From NCBI GenBank assembly GCA_963707695.1, contig CAVPQY010000004.1, positions 496,001-560,000 on the forward strand: 64,000 nt of DNA, read 5' to 3'. A program made the position numbers and the translations under genes. Shown here piece after piece: positions 42,621 through 51,449 of this stretch. The stretch's first letter is position 1. Each line of letters starts with the position of its first letter. The DNA comes from JAOPZW01 sp963707695. GTDB taxonomy: Bacteria; Actinomycetota; Thermoleophilia; Solirubrobacterales; Solirubrobacteraceae. The notes beneath the pieces were generated by a model that was not told the DNA's origin, made no database searches, and saw nothing but the letters and a program-made list of their open reading frames with translations.

Positions 42621-44219
42621 GTGCGCCCGCCCGAGCTCGCCAGGACCTCCGTCACGGCCGCCGCGGTGATCGCCTCGATCGCCGTCCTCGGCCTCGGCCC
42701 CGCGCCCGGCGCCGCCCGCGCCGCGAGCGCCCCGGCGCTGATCCCGCGCCCGGCCGCGCTGCACCTCGAGCACGGCCGCCCCTTTCGGCTGACGCCCCGG
42801 ACGCGGATCGCGGTGGGCGCGGAGGGCCGGCCCGCGGCCGCGCGCGTCGCCGCGGGCCTGGCCGCGCTCCTGCGGCGGTCCACCGGCTTCGCGCTGCCCC
42901 TCGTCCCGGCCGGGCCGGACGCCGGCGACGGCGTCGTCTCGCTGGCGCTGGCGGACGTGGGCCTCGGCGCCGAGGGCTACCGCCTGCGGGTGACCGGGCG
43001 CGCGGTGCGGCTGCGCGCCGCGACCGCCGCGGGCCTCGTCCACGGCGTCCAGACCCTGCGCCAGCTCCTCCCCGCACGCGTCGAGCGCCGCACGCGGCAG
43101 GCCGGCCCGTGGCCGGTCCCGCGGCTGCGCGTCGCCGACCGGCCGCGGTTCGCCTACCGCGGCGCGATGATCGACGTGGCCCGCCACTTCTTCGGGGTGC
43201 GCGACGTCGAGCGCTACCTCGACGTCCTCGCGCTCTACAAGCTCAACACCCTGCACCTGCACCTCAGCGACGACCAGGGCTGGCGCATCGCCATCGGGCG
43301 CTGGCCGCGGCTGGCCCGCCACGGCGGGCGCACCGAGGTCGGGGGCACGCCCGGCGGCGCCTACTCGGCCGCCGACCTGCGGAGGATCGTGCGCTACGCC
43401 CGCGAGCGGGCCATCACCGTCGTCCCCGAGGTCGACGGGCCCGGCCACGTCACGGCCGCCCTGGCCTCGTACCCCGAGCTGGCCTGCGACGGCCGGCCCC
43501 GGCCGCTCTACACGGGCGTCGCGGTCGGCTTCAGCTCGCTCTGCGCGACCAAGGCGGTGACCTACCGCTTCCTGGACGACGTCGTCGCCGAGCTCACCCG
43601 ACTGGTCCCCGGGGCGATCTTCCACCTCGGCGGCGACGAGGCGCACAGCACCGCGGCCGGCGACTACGCGCGCTACGTCGGGCGGGCGGCGGGCATCGTG
43701 CGCCGCCACGGCCGGCAGGTCATGGGCTGGCAGGAGATCGCGACCGCGGCCGTCCCGCGCGGCTCGGTCGTCGAGTACTGGTCGCCGGCCTCCGGGTCGG
43801 CGCCGGGAACGGAGCTCGCGCGCACCGCCGTGCGCCGGGGCCTGCGGCTCGTGATGGCGCCGGCGTCCCGCGCCTACCTCGATCAGCAGTACGCGCCCGG
43901 CGACCGGCTCGGCCTGAGCTGGGCCGGCCACGTCGAGGCGCGCGAGGCCTACTCGTGGGACCCCGCGAGCTTCGTCGACGGCGTCCGCGAGCGCGACGTG
44001 CTCGGCGTCGAGGCGCCGCTGTGGACCGAGACGCTGCCCGACCGGCGGTCGCTGGAGCTCATGGCGCTCCCGCGGCTGCCCGGGATCGCCGAGCTCGGGT
44101 GGTCGGCGCGACGCGGGCGGTCGTGGGCGCGGTACCGGCCCCGCCTGGCCGGGCAGTCGCCGCGGTGGCGCGCGCTGCGGCTGGCCTTCCACCGCTCGCC
44201 TGGGGTCCCCTGGCGCTGA
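42621..44219 (+). CDS. Secreted beta-N-acetylhexosaminidase (GH20)
   Basis: About 532 residues with a signal peptide ending near AARA. The GH20b-like N-terminal domain (LIPRPAALHLEHGRPF to LLPARVE) is followed by the TIM barrel: YRGAMIDVARHFFGV, LNTLHLHLSDDQGWRI, and the catalytic Asp339-Glu340 pair in FHLGGDEAH (substrate-assisted mechanism). WAGHVEAREAYSWDP and VEAPLWTETL close the active site. It removes terminal GlcNAc/GalNAc from chitin- or glycan-derived sugars. The GTG at 42621 was chosen over 42612 because of the upstream TAGCGT. Confidence 0.92.
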   Translation: MRPPELARTSVTAAAVIASIAVLGLGPAPGAARAASAPALIPRPAALHLEHGRPFRLTPRTRIAVGAEGRPAAARVAAGLAALLRRSTGFALPLVPAGPDAGDGVVSLALADVGLGAEGYRLRVTGRAVRLRAATAAGLVHGVQTLRQLLPARVERRTRQAGPWPVPRLRVADRPRFAYRGAMIDVARHFFGVRDVERYLDVLALYKLNTLHLHLSDDQGWRIAIGRWPRLARHGGRTEVGGTPGGAYSAADLRRIVRYARERAITVVPEVDGPGHVTAALASYPELACDGRPRPLYTGVAVGFSSLCATKAVTYRFLDDVVAELTRLVPGAIFHLGGDEAHSTAAGDYARYVGRAAGIVRRHGRQVMGWQEIATAAVPRGSVVEYWSPASGSAPGTELARTAVRRGLRLVMAPASRAYLDQQYAPGDRLGLSWAGHVEAREAYSWDPASFVDGVRERDVLGVEAPLWTETLPDRRSLELMALPRLPGIAELGWSARRGRSWARYRPRLAGQSPRWRALRLAFHRSPGVPWR

Positions 44220-44237
44220 GGCAGGGCGACGCGCGGG

Positions 44238-44243
44238 TACGGT
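44238..44243 (+). promoter_or_regulatory. Candidate -10 element of the DNA ligase gene
   Basis: TACGGT, 6 bases before the GTG at 44250. Confidence 0.4.
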
Positions 44244-44249
44244 CACGCC

Positions 44250-45788
44250 GTGCGCCTGCGCGACCTCGTCGACACGTCGGCCGCGGTCGCGGCGACCCCG
44301 GCCCGCGGCGAGAAGGTGCGCGCGCTCGCCTTGCTGCTGGCCCAGGCCTCGCCCGCGGACGTCCGGCCCGCCGTCGCCTACCTCTCCGGCGCGCTGACCC
44401 AGCGCCAGATCGGCGTCGGCTGGGCGTCGCTGCAGGACCTCCCCGCGCCCGCGGGGCGGCCCTCGCTGACGGTCGCGGAGGTCGACCGCACCCTCGGCGC
44501 GATCGGCGCGACGACGGGACCGGGGTCGCAGGCCGCGCGGCGCGCGGCCCTGGCCGACCTGCTCGGGCGGGCCGACGCCGCCGAGCAGCGCTTCCTGACC
44601 CGGCTGCTCGTCGGCGACCTCGGTCAGGGCGCGCTGGCCGGCGTCATGGCCGACGCCGTCGCGAAGGCCGCCGGGGTGCCCGCGGCCGACGTGCGCCGCG
44701 CGCTCATGCTCCGCGGCGACCTGGGCGCGGTCGCCGAGCTGGCCCTCACCGAGGGCCGCGACGGGCTGGCCGCGCTGCGGCTGCAGGTCGGGCGGCCGCT
44801 GGCCCCCATGCTCGCGGCGACGGCGCCGGACCTCGAGGCGGCGCTCGCGCGCATCGCCCCCGCCGTCGTCGACTGGAAGCTCGACGGCGTGCGGGTGCAG
44901 GTCCACCGCGACGGCGGCGACGTGGCGGTGTTCACGCGGACGCTCGACGAGGTGACCGAGCGCGTGCCGGAGGTCGTGGAGGCGGCGCTCGCGCTGCCGG
45001 TCGCCGCCGCCGTCCTCGACGGCGAGGCGATCGCGCTGCACCCCGACGGGCGCCCGCGCCCCTTCCAGGTCACCGCGGCCCGGTTCGGCGCCCGCCGCGA
45101 CGTCGCCCGGCTACGTGAGGCGACTCCGTTGACGGCGCTCTTCTTCGACGTCCTGCACCTCGACGGCGACGACCTCCTGGACGTCGCGCTCACCGAGCGG
45201 GTCGCGCGCCTGGACGCCGTCGTGCCCGCCGGGGGCCGGGTCCCCCGCGTGCCGGCCGCCGATGACGCGGCGGCACGCGCGGTGCTCGACGACGCGCTCG
45301 CGCGCGGCCACGAGGGCGTCATGGTCAAGGCGCCCGGCTCGCCCTACGCCGCCGGCCGCCGCGGCGGCGACTGGCTGAAGGTCAAGCCGGTCCACACGCT
45401 CGACCTCGTCGTCCTGGCCGCCGAGTGGGGCCACGGCCGCCGCCGCGGGCGCCTCTCGAACCTCCACCTCGGCGCACGGGACCCCGCCACCGGCGGCTGG
45501 GCCATGCTGGGCAAGACGTTCAAGGGGCTGACGGACGCGATGCTCGCCTGGCAGACCGAGCGCCTGCTGGCCCTCGAGACCGGGCGCGAGGGCGGCACCG
45601 TCCACGTGCGCCCGGAGCTGGTCGTCGAGGTCGCCTTCGACGGCGTGCAGACGTCGTCGCGCTACCCGTCCGGGATGGCGCTGCGCTTCGCCCGGGTGCG
45701 CCGCCACCGCGAGGACAAGCCGGCCGCGGAGGCCGACACGGTCGACGCCGTGCGCGCGCTGGCGCACGCCGACGCGCGCGGCGACTGA
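44250..45788 (+). CDS. ATP-dependent DNA ligase
   Basis: 512 residues, the LigB-type enzyme of actinobacteria and archaea. An N-terminal helical DNA-binding domain spans about residues 1-180. The nucleotidyltransferase domain has the AMP-accepting Lys210 in DWKLDGVR, motif IV in EGVMVKAPGSPY and motif V in WLKVKPVHTLDL. The C-terminal OB domain contains LHLGARDP and GKTFKGLTD. It joins nicked DNA; the NAD-dependent LigA would be the replicative enzyme, so this one likely serves repair. Confidence 0.93.
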   Translation: MRLRDLVDTSAAVAATPARGEKVRALALLLAQASPADVRPAVAYLSGALTQRQIGVGWASLQDLPAPAGRPSLTVAEVDRTLGAIGATTGPGSQAARRAALADLLGRADAAEQRFLTRLLVGDLGQGALAGVMADAVAKAAGVPAADVRRALMLRGDLGAVAELALTEGRDGLAALRLQVGRPLAPMLAATAPDLEAALARIAPAVVDWKLDGVRVQVHRDGGDVAVFTRTLDEVTERVPEVVEAALALPVAAAVLDGEAIALHPDGRPRPFQVTAARFGARRDVARLREATPLTALFFDVLHLDGDDLLDVALTERVARLDAVVPAGGRVPRVPAADDAAARAVLDDALARGHEGVMVKAPGSPYAAGRRGGDWLKVKPVHTLDLVVLAAEWGHGRRRGRLSNLHLGARDPATGGWAMLGKTFKGLTDAMLAWQTERLLALETGREGGTVHVRPELVVEVAFDGVQTSSRYPSGMALRFARVRRHREDKPAAEADTVDAVRALAHADARGD

Positions 45789-45801
45789 CGATGCGCCGTC
45801 G

Positions 45802-47064
45802 CTAGCCGAGGTACCGCAGCACCACGAACCCGGCGGCCACGACGATCCGCCCGTCGCCCTGCACGGCGAGGTCGTGCGCCTGGTTGTTGAAGGCGCCGAC
45901 GTCGGTCAGCACGACGCCGCCCGTGCCGAAGGCCGGCTCCAGGGAGCCATCGCGGCGGTAGCGGACGAGCGCCACGTCGTCGCCGGTCGCCGGCCGCCGC
46001 GCGTAGCCCCCGGCGAGCACGCCGCCGCGAGGCAGGAGGGCGATCGTCTCCGGGATCTGCTCGGTCCCGCCGAACGTCGTCGTCACCAGGCCGTCGCCGC
46101 CGAACGACCGGTCGAGGGCGCCGTCGTTGCGGTAGCGCGCCACCGCCCACCGGATCAGGCCCGAGCCCGACGACGTCGGACCCAGCACGGTGGCCCGGCC
46201 GCCGGGGCCGACCGCGAGCGCGTAGGCCGAGTCCTCGCCGCCGACGTCGGTGCGCACGATCCCGCCCAGGCCGAAGCGGCGGTCCGGCGTGCCGTCGCGG
46301 CGCAGACGGGCGAGCGCGAAGTCGCCGCCGCCGGAGCCGGCCACGAGCACGGCGCCGCCGGGGCGGACCGCCACGTCCGCGCCGATCCCCGACCCGCCGA
46401 AGTCCAGGGTCACCCGCCCGTCCCCGCCGAAGCGCGGGTCCAGCGAGCCGTCGGCCCGCAACCGCGCGACGGCGACGGCGCCGCCGGCCGCACCCGGGGC
46501 GTAGCCGGCCAGGACGACGCTCCCGTCCCGCCCCAGCGCCAGCGCGTTCGCGTCGTTGATCGCCACGCCGAAGTCGACGGTGACGAGGCCGTCGCCGCCG
46601 AAGCCGGGGTCGAGGCGGCCGTCGGGCAGGTAGCGCGCCACGGCCATCCGCCGGGCCCTGCCGGAGTCCTCGCCGGCGGACCCGGCAGCGACGATCCGGC
46701 CATCCCGCCGCACCGCGACGTCGTAGGCCGCCTGGAAGATCGCGCCGAAGCTCGTGATCACCATGCCTCCGGTGCCGAAGCTCGGGTCGGGTGCCCCGTC
46801 GGGCAGGCGGCGGACCACGGCGAAGCGGGTGCCGAGGCCGACGCTGCCGGCCGCCACGATGCGGCCGTCGGCCTGCACGGTCACGGCGTCGGCGACCGCG
46901 CCGCCGAGGGCCACGAACCCGCCGCCGCCTCCGAACGCGGGGTCGAGGTCGCCCGGCGCCGCAGGCGCGCTCGCGGCGGCGACCCCGAGGACGCCTGCCG
47001 CGGTCACCGCCGCGAGGGCGGCCGCCCAGGTCCGGCGACCTCGTGCCGACGACGCAGCGCCCAT
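45802..47064 (-). CDS. Secreted delta-60 repeat protein
   Basis: 420 residues with a signal peptide ending SAPAAPG. Seven or so repeats of about 55 residues follow, each with VAVARYxPDGxLDPxFGGDGLVTxDFG and ALGRDGSVVLAG-like strands, matching the delta-60 (TIGR02608) propeller repeat. It is likely a surface or secreted beta-propeller; function unknown. AGGAGGGG lies before the ATG at 47064. It is convergent with the ligase and divergent from thymidine phosphorylase. Confidence 0.88.
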   Translation of the reverse strand: MGAASSARGRRTWAAALAAVTAAGVLGVAAASAPAAPGDLDPAFGGGGGFVALGGAVADAVTVQADGRIVAAGSVGLGTRFAVVRRLPDGAPDPSFGTGGMVITSFGAIFQAAYDVAVRRDGRIVAAGSAGEDSGRARRMAVARYLPDGRLDPGFGGDGLVTVDFGVAINDANALALGRDGSVVLAGYAPGAAGGAVAVARLRADGSLDPRFGGDGRVTLDFGGSGIGADVAVRPGGAVLVAGSGGGDFALARLRRDGTPDRRFGLGGIVRTDVGGEDSAYALAVGPGGRATVLGPTSSGSGLIRWAVARYRNDGALDRSFGGDGLVTTTFGGTEQIPETIALLPRGGVLAGGYARRPATGDDVALVRYRRDGSLEPAFGTGGVVLTDVGAFNNQAHDLAVQGDGRIVVAAGFVVLRYLG

Positions 47065-47177
47065 GACCCCTCCTGCCGCTCGACCGACTGCGCGCGCCCA
47101 TCGTGCGCCCCCCGCACCCCGCGGTCAACCCCGGCGGGGACTGCCGGCCGACCTCGCAGGGCATGAGGGCCGGTGGG

Positions 47178-48470
47178 ATGAGCGCCGTGGTCGACGCGAT
47201 CGAGGTCAAGAAGGCCGGGGCCGCCCTCGACGAGGCGACGATCGACGCGGTCGTGTCCGGGTTCACCGCCGGCGAGGTGCCCGACTACCAGATGGCGGCC
47301 CTCCTCATGGCGATCCTGCTGCGCGGGATGACCTACGGGGAGACCCTCGCGCTCACGCGCGCCATGGCCGACTCGGGGCCGCGGCACGCCTTCCCGGACA
47401 GCGTCGACAAGCACTCGACGGGCGGGGTGGGCGACAAGGTGACGCTCACCGCGCTGCCGATCGTCGCCGCCTGCGGCGCGTCCGTGGCCAAGCTCTCGGG
47501 CCGCGGGCTGGGCAGGACCGGGGGCACGATCGACAAGCTCGAGGCGATCCCCGGCTTCTCGGCCGACCTCGACGACGACCGGTTCCGCCGCCAGGTGCGG
47601 GACGTCGGCATCGCGATCGCCGGCGCGGGCGCGCTGGCCCCGGCCGACAAGGCGATCTACGCGCTGCGCGACGCGACCCGGACGGTGGACTCGATGCCCC
47701 TCATCGCCAGCTCGATCGTCGCCAAGAAGGCCGCCACGGGCGCCGGCTACCTCCTCTACGACGTCAAGCGCGGCTCGGGCGCCTTCATGAAGACGACCGC
47801 GGAGGCGCGCGAGCTCGCCGAGCTCCTCGTGCGCCTCAGCGAGTCGCTGGGGATCCGCGCCGCCGCGCTCGTCACCGACATGGACGCCCCGCTCGGGAGC
47901 GCCGTCGGCAACGCCCTGGAGGTCCGCGAGAGCGTCGCCTTCCTGCGCGGCGAGCCGACCCGCGACGACCTCGCCGGCGTCGCGCGCCACGTCGCGCAGG
48001 CGCTCCTGGAGCTCCGCGGCGTCGACGACGCGCGCGGCGCCGTCGACCGCGCGCTGGCCTCGGGCGCCGCGCACCAGAAGCTCGTCGCGCTCGTGCGGGC
48101 GCAGGGCGGCGACCCCGCGGCGCTCGAGGATCTCCCGGTCTCCCGCCACGTGCGCGAGGTGCCGGCCCCGAGGGACGGGCACGTCGCCCGGCTCGACGCC
48201 GACGGGGTCGCGCGCGCCTCGCTGGCCTTGGGCGCGGGCCGGCAGCACAAGGACGACCCGATCGACCCCGGGGCCGGGGTCGAGCTGCTCGTGGCGCTCG
48301 GGGAGCGCGTGAGCGCCGGCCAGCCCGTGGCCCGCCTCTACGGCGCGCGCGACCCCGAGCGCGCCGCCGCGCTCGTCGGTGGCGCGCTGTCGCTCGGCGA
48401 CGAGCCGGTCCCGCCCGTCCGCCACGTCCTCGACCGGCTGGGGCCCCGGGACGTCAGTCCACGGCGCTGA
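47178..48470 (+). CDS. deoA: Thymidine / pyrimidine-nucleoside phosphorylase
   Basis: About 430 residues; cleaves thymidine (and perhaps uridine) with phosphate to base and (deoxy)ribose-1-phosphate, the substrate of DeoB. KHSTGGVGDK is the phosphate-binding loop and GRGLGRTGGTIDKLE the family signature. YLLYDVKRGSGAFMK and the C-terminal domain (GRQHKDDPIDPGAGVEL) are complete. The start ATG at 47178 follows GAGGG by 7 bases; ATG 47163 is the alternative. The stop overlaps the convergent sulfatase by 17 bases. Confidence 0.94.
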   Translation: MSAVVDAIEVKKAGAALDEATIDAVVSGFTAGEVPDYQMAALLMAILLRGMTYGETLALTRAMADSGPRHAFPDSVDKHSTGGVGDKVTLTALPIVAACGASVAKLSGRGLGRTGGTIDKLEAIPGFSADLDDDRFRRQVRDVGIAIAGAGALAPADKAIYALRDATRTVDSMPLIASSIVAKKAATGAGYLLYDVKRGSGAFMKTTAEARELAELLVRLSESLGIRAAALVTDMDAPLGSAVGNALEVRESVAFLRGEPTRDDLAGVARHVAQALLELRGVDDARGAVDRALASGAAHQKLVALVRAQGGDPAALEDLPVSRHVREVPAPRDGHVARLDADGVARASLALGAGRQHKDDPIDPGAGVELLVALGERVSAGQPVARLYGARDPERAAALVGGALSLGDEPVPPVRHVLDRLGPRDVSPRR

Positions 48471-49758
48471 GGTACGGCTCGTTGGCGGACACGCCGCGGG
48501 GGTCGTTCACGACGGCCCCGGGCGGGGCCGGCACGGGGCCGTCGAGCAGCGGGTCGCCCGTGTCGCGCATCCACGCCTCCAGGCGGCCGTCGAGGTCGGC
48601 GCGGACGCCGGCGTGCACGGGGTCGTCGGCGAGGTTGCGCATCTCGCCCGGGTCCATCACGAGGTCGTAGAGCTCGACGCGCGGGCGCGGCTGCTCGCCC
48701 CAGCCGGCCGCGACGAGCAGCGCCTTGGACGGGGACTCGTCGACGTTGGGCAGCACGGGCTCGAGCCGGTCGCCGAAGTGGCGGATGAGCTTGTGGCGCC
48801 GGGTCCGGATCCCCCGCTGCGGGTCGTAGGCGGCGTGGTAGGTCAGCTCGGCGAAGAGCTCGTGGCGCACCTCGGCGGCCTCCTTGCGCACGAGCGGCAG
48901 GAGGCTCGCGCCGTGCGTCTCGGGCGGCACCGGCGCGCCTGCGATCGAGAGGAGGGTCGGGTAGAGGTCGACGTGGGAGACGAGCGCGTCGCTGACGTGG
49001 CCGCCGAGGAAGCCGCCCGGCCCGCGGACGATGAGCATCACGCCGAGGCCGCGGTCGGTGAGCGTCGCCTTCGCGCCCGGGAAGGGCAGCCCGTGGTCCG
49101 TGGTGAGCACGACGAGCGTGTCGTCGGCCAGGCCGGCCTCGTCGAGGGCGTGGAGGACGGCGCCCACACCCTGGTCCAGCGAGCGCGCGCTGGCCTTGAA
49201 GCAGGCCATGTCGTCGCGCGTCTCGGGGGTGTCGGGCAGGTGGGACGGCGGGGCGCCGTAGAGGGCGTCGCGCACGGAGCTGGGCTCGAAGAACTCACGA
49301 TGGGTCTCGAAGAACCCGATCGACGCGAAGAAGGGCTGGGGCGGCCGGCTGCGCAGGAGCTTGCGCGCCGCGGGCGCGATCGAGTGGACCTTCGTGGTCC
49401 CGATCTCGACGACGTGGTCGTAGCCGAGCGTCTGCGGGTCGCGGGAGACGTGCTGCTCGCCCACGAGCGCCGACCAGTAGCCGGCCTCGCGCAGCGGGTG
49501 GACGAGGTGGCGCGCGGGGTCGGCCAGCTCCCACCCGCGGTGGGCCAGGCCCGTCATCCCGTTGACGTGCGCCCACTGGCCGGTCAGCAGGCAGGCGCGG
49601 CTGCCCGAGCAGCTCGGGGCCGCGCAGAAGGCCTGGCGGAAGAGCAGTCCCTGGTCCGCCAGCCGCTGGATGTTCGGCGTCGGGACCTGCTGGCCGTAGG
49701 GCTGCACGTAGCGGCCGGTGTCGTGGGAGTGCAGGTAGATGATGTTGGGTCGGTCCAT
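48454..49758 (-). CDS. Sulfatase-family hydrolase, SGSH-like
   Basis: 434 residues of the alkaline phosphatase/sulfatase superfamily. IIYLHSHDTGRY at the start and LTTDHGLPFPGAK later carry metal and active-site residues of heparan-N-sulfatase-like enzymes. The formylglycine motif is at Cys50 but reads CSGSR, not the usual C-x-P-x-R, so maturation is uncertain. ELYDLVMDPGEMRNLADDP is the usual C-terminal signature. No signal peptide is seen. It is divergent from the sulfotransferase with only 35 bases between starts; GGGGA lies before the ATG at 49758. Confidence 0.85.
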   Translation of the reverse strand: MDRPNIIYLHSHDTGRYVQPYGQQVPTPNIQRLADQGLLFRQAFCAAPSCSGSRACLLTGQWAHVNGMTGLAHRGWELADPARHLVHPLREAGYWSALVGEQHVSRDPQTLGYDHVVEIGTTKVHSIAPAARKLLRSRPPQPFFASIGFFETHREFFEPSSVRDALYGAPPSHLPDTPETRDDMACFKASARSLDQGVGAVLHALDEAGLADDTLVVLTTDHGLPFPGAKATLTDRGLGVMLIVRGPGGFLGGHVSDALVSHVDLYPTLLSIAGAPVPPETHGASLLPLVRKEAAEVRHELFAELTYHAAYDPQRGIRTRRHKLIRHFGDRLEPVLPNVDESPSKALLVAAGWGEQPRPRVELYDLVMDPGEMRNLADDPVHAGVRADLDGRLEAWMRDTGDPLLDGPVPAPPGAVVNDPRGVSANEPYLSAVD

Positions 49759-49793
49759 GGCGTTCCCCGTATTGTCCATCGGAACAAGTGACT

Positions 49794-50585
49794 ATGCAGC
49801 GCGCCCGCCCGGACCTCGCCTACCTCGTCTGCGCGACGCCGCGCAGCGGGAGCACGCTGCTGTGCGAGACGCTGCGGGCGACCGGCCGCGCCGGCGTGCC
49901 GCTCGAGCACTTCGAGGTGCTCCGGGCGACGGGCCTGCCCCGCCAGCCGCGCGAGTACTTCGCGGGCGTGCGGGACGCGTCGGTCCTCGACCGCCTCGCG
50001 CCGCTGCGGCCGGGCGCCCCGGACCGCGAGGACGCCGGCGCCTGGTGGGAGCGGGTCCTCTCGCAGGGGACGACGGCCAACGGCGTCTGGGGCGGCAAGC
50101 TCATGTGGGGCCATGTCGAGGAGCTCCTGACCCGGGCGCACCGGCTGGACGGCCTGGCCGGCGCCGACCTGGCCGAGGTCCTGCGAGCGCTGCTCGGGGA
50201 GGTCCGGCTCATCTTCGTGACGCGGGCGGACAAGGTGGCTCAGGCCGTGTCGCTGTGGCGGGCGGTGCAGACCCAGTCGTGGCGCGCGGAGGAGCCGTCC
50301 GCCCGCGAGGAGCCGGTGTACAGCTTCGCGGCGATCGACCACCTCGTCGGGCTCCTGGAGGCCGACGACGCCGCCTGGCGGGCGTGGTTCGGCGCCGAGG
50401 CCCTCGACCCCGTCGTCGTGCCCTACGACGACCTCGAGGCGGACCCGGCCGGGACCGTCGGCTCGGTCCTCGCCGGCCTCGGGCTCGACCCCCGCGACGT
50501 CCGGGTCCCGGGTCTGCGGCGGCAGGCCGACGAGCGGTCGGCGCAGTGGGCCGCCCACTACCGGGCCGAGCGCCGGGCCGCATGA
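49794..50585 (+). CDS. Stf0-type sulfotransferase
   Basis: 263 residues. The PAPS-binding 5'-loop is CATPRSGSTLLCE. RLIFVTRADKVAQAVSLWRA is the 3'-phosphate-binding region, and the VWGGKLMWGH and AQTQSW-like segments fit the Stf0 group (mycobacterial trehalose-2-sulfotransferase). It should transfer sulfate from PAPS to a sugar or other small acceptor. The ATG at 49794 is taken as start (GTG 49788 possible). The stop overlaps the APS kinase start by 4 bases, linking donor synthesis to use. Confidence 0.88.
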   Translation: MQRARPDLAYLVCATPRSGSTLLCETLRATGRAGVPLEHFEVLRATGLPRQPREYFAGVRDASVLDRLAPLRPGAPDREDAGAWWERVLSQGTTANGVWGGKLMWGHVEELLTRAHRLDGLAGADLAEVLRALLGEVRLIFVTRADKVAQAVSLWRAVQTQSWRAEEPSAREEPVYSFAAIDHLVGLLEADDAAWRAWFGAEALDPVVVPYDDLEADPAGTVGSVLAGLGLDPRDVRVPGLRRQADERSAQWAAHYRAERRAA

Positions 50586-51172
50586 GCGACGTCACCTGGC
50601 ACCCGTCGGCTCTGGCCCGCGACGAGCGGTGGTCGGCGCTCGGGCAGCGGGGCGCCACGGTCTGGCTGACCGGCCTCCCGGCCTCGGGCAAGTCGACGAT
50701 CGCGGTGGCGCTCGAGCGCCGGCTCGTCCACGACGGGCGGGCCGCGTACCTCCTGGACGGGGACAACCTGCGCCACGGCCTGTCGGGCGACCTGGGCTTC
50801 TCCGAGGCCGATCGCGCCGAGCACATCCGGCGCGTCGGCCACCTCGCGCGCCTCCTCGCCGACGCGGGCGTCGTGGCGGTGGTCTCGCTCGTCTCCCCCA
50901 TGGCGGCCGATCGCGCCGGCGCGCGCCGCCTGCACCGCGCCGCGGGCCTGACGTTCCTGGAGGTCCACGTCGACACGCCGGTCGAGGAGTGCGAGCGCCG
51001 TGACCCCAAGGGCCTCTACGCCCGGGCCCGGGCCGGCGACCTGCCCGGCTTCACCGGCGTCGGGGCGCCCTACGAGCGCCCGCGCCGCCCGGAGCTGCGC
51101 GTCCGCACGACCGAGCGCGACGTCGACGACGTCGTCGAGGACCTCGTCGGCGCACTCGGCCCGGTGGGCTGA
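50582..51172 (+). CDS. cysC: Adenylyl-sulfate (APS) kinase
   Basis: 196 residues; phosphorylates APS to PAPS. The P-loop is GLPASGKST (residues 31-39). LLDGDNLRHGLSGDLGFSEADR binds APS, and VVSLVSPMAADR holds the conserved Ser region. DPKGLYARARAG and GVGAPYERP are typical of CysC. It is the free kinase, not fused to CysN, and no cysD/cysN is nearby. It is translationally coupled to the Stf0 gene, so its PAPS is probably for sulfation rather than assimilation. Confidence 0.93.
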   Translation: MSDVTWHPSALARDERWSALGQRGATVWLTGLPASGKSTIAVALERRLVHDGRAAYLLDGDNLRHGLSGDLGFSEADRAEHIRRVGHLARLLADAGVVAVVSLVSPMAADRAGARRLHRAAGLTFLEVHVDTPVEECERRDPKGLYARARAGDLPGFTGVGAPYERPRRPELRVRTTERDVDDVVEDLVGALGPVG

Positions 51173-51182
51173 CGCCGGCGCG

Positions 51183-51404
51183 TCAGTTGCAGACGCCGCA
51201 GCGCCCGGCCGCGCACGAGCAGGCGGGCGCCAGGAGCGGCGCCGCCCGGGGGCGCCAGCGGGACAGCCAGGCGCGCGCGGGCGGGACGGCGCGGTCCGAG
51301 CGGGCGGCATCGGCCGCGGCCCGGCGGGCCCGAGGCCCGGCGTCGCGGTCGCTGGCCGCCAGCAGCCAGGCCAGGAGGGCGTCGGGATCGTCGTGGGGAC
51401 CCAT
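51183..51404 (-). CDS. Small protein with C-terminal cysteine cluster, 73 aa
   Basis: A helical, Ala/Arg/Asp-rich N-terminal part (LLAWLLAASDRDAGPRARR) followed by a tail ending PACSCAAGRCGVCN, four cysteines in CxC and CxxC spacing that could bind zinc or an Fe-S cluster. I cannot name it, though similar short C-terminal CSC...C..CN tails occur in related organisms. It is convergent with cysC, 10 bases apart. Confidence 0.5.
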   Translation of the reverse strand: MGPHDDPDALLAWLLAASDRDAGPRARRAAADAARSDRAVPPARAWLSRWRPRAAPLLAPACSCAAGRCGVCN

Positions 51405-51449
51405 CGCAGCACGGGCTTCCCCGTCCGGCCGATCCCGACGCCCCGCCTG

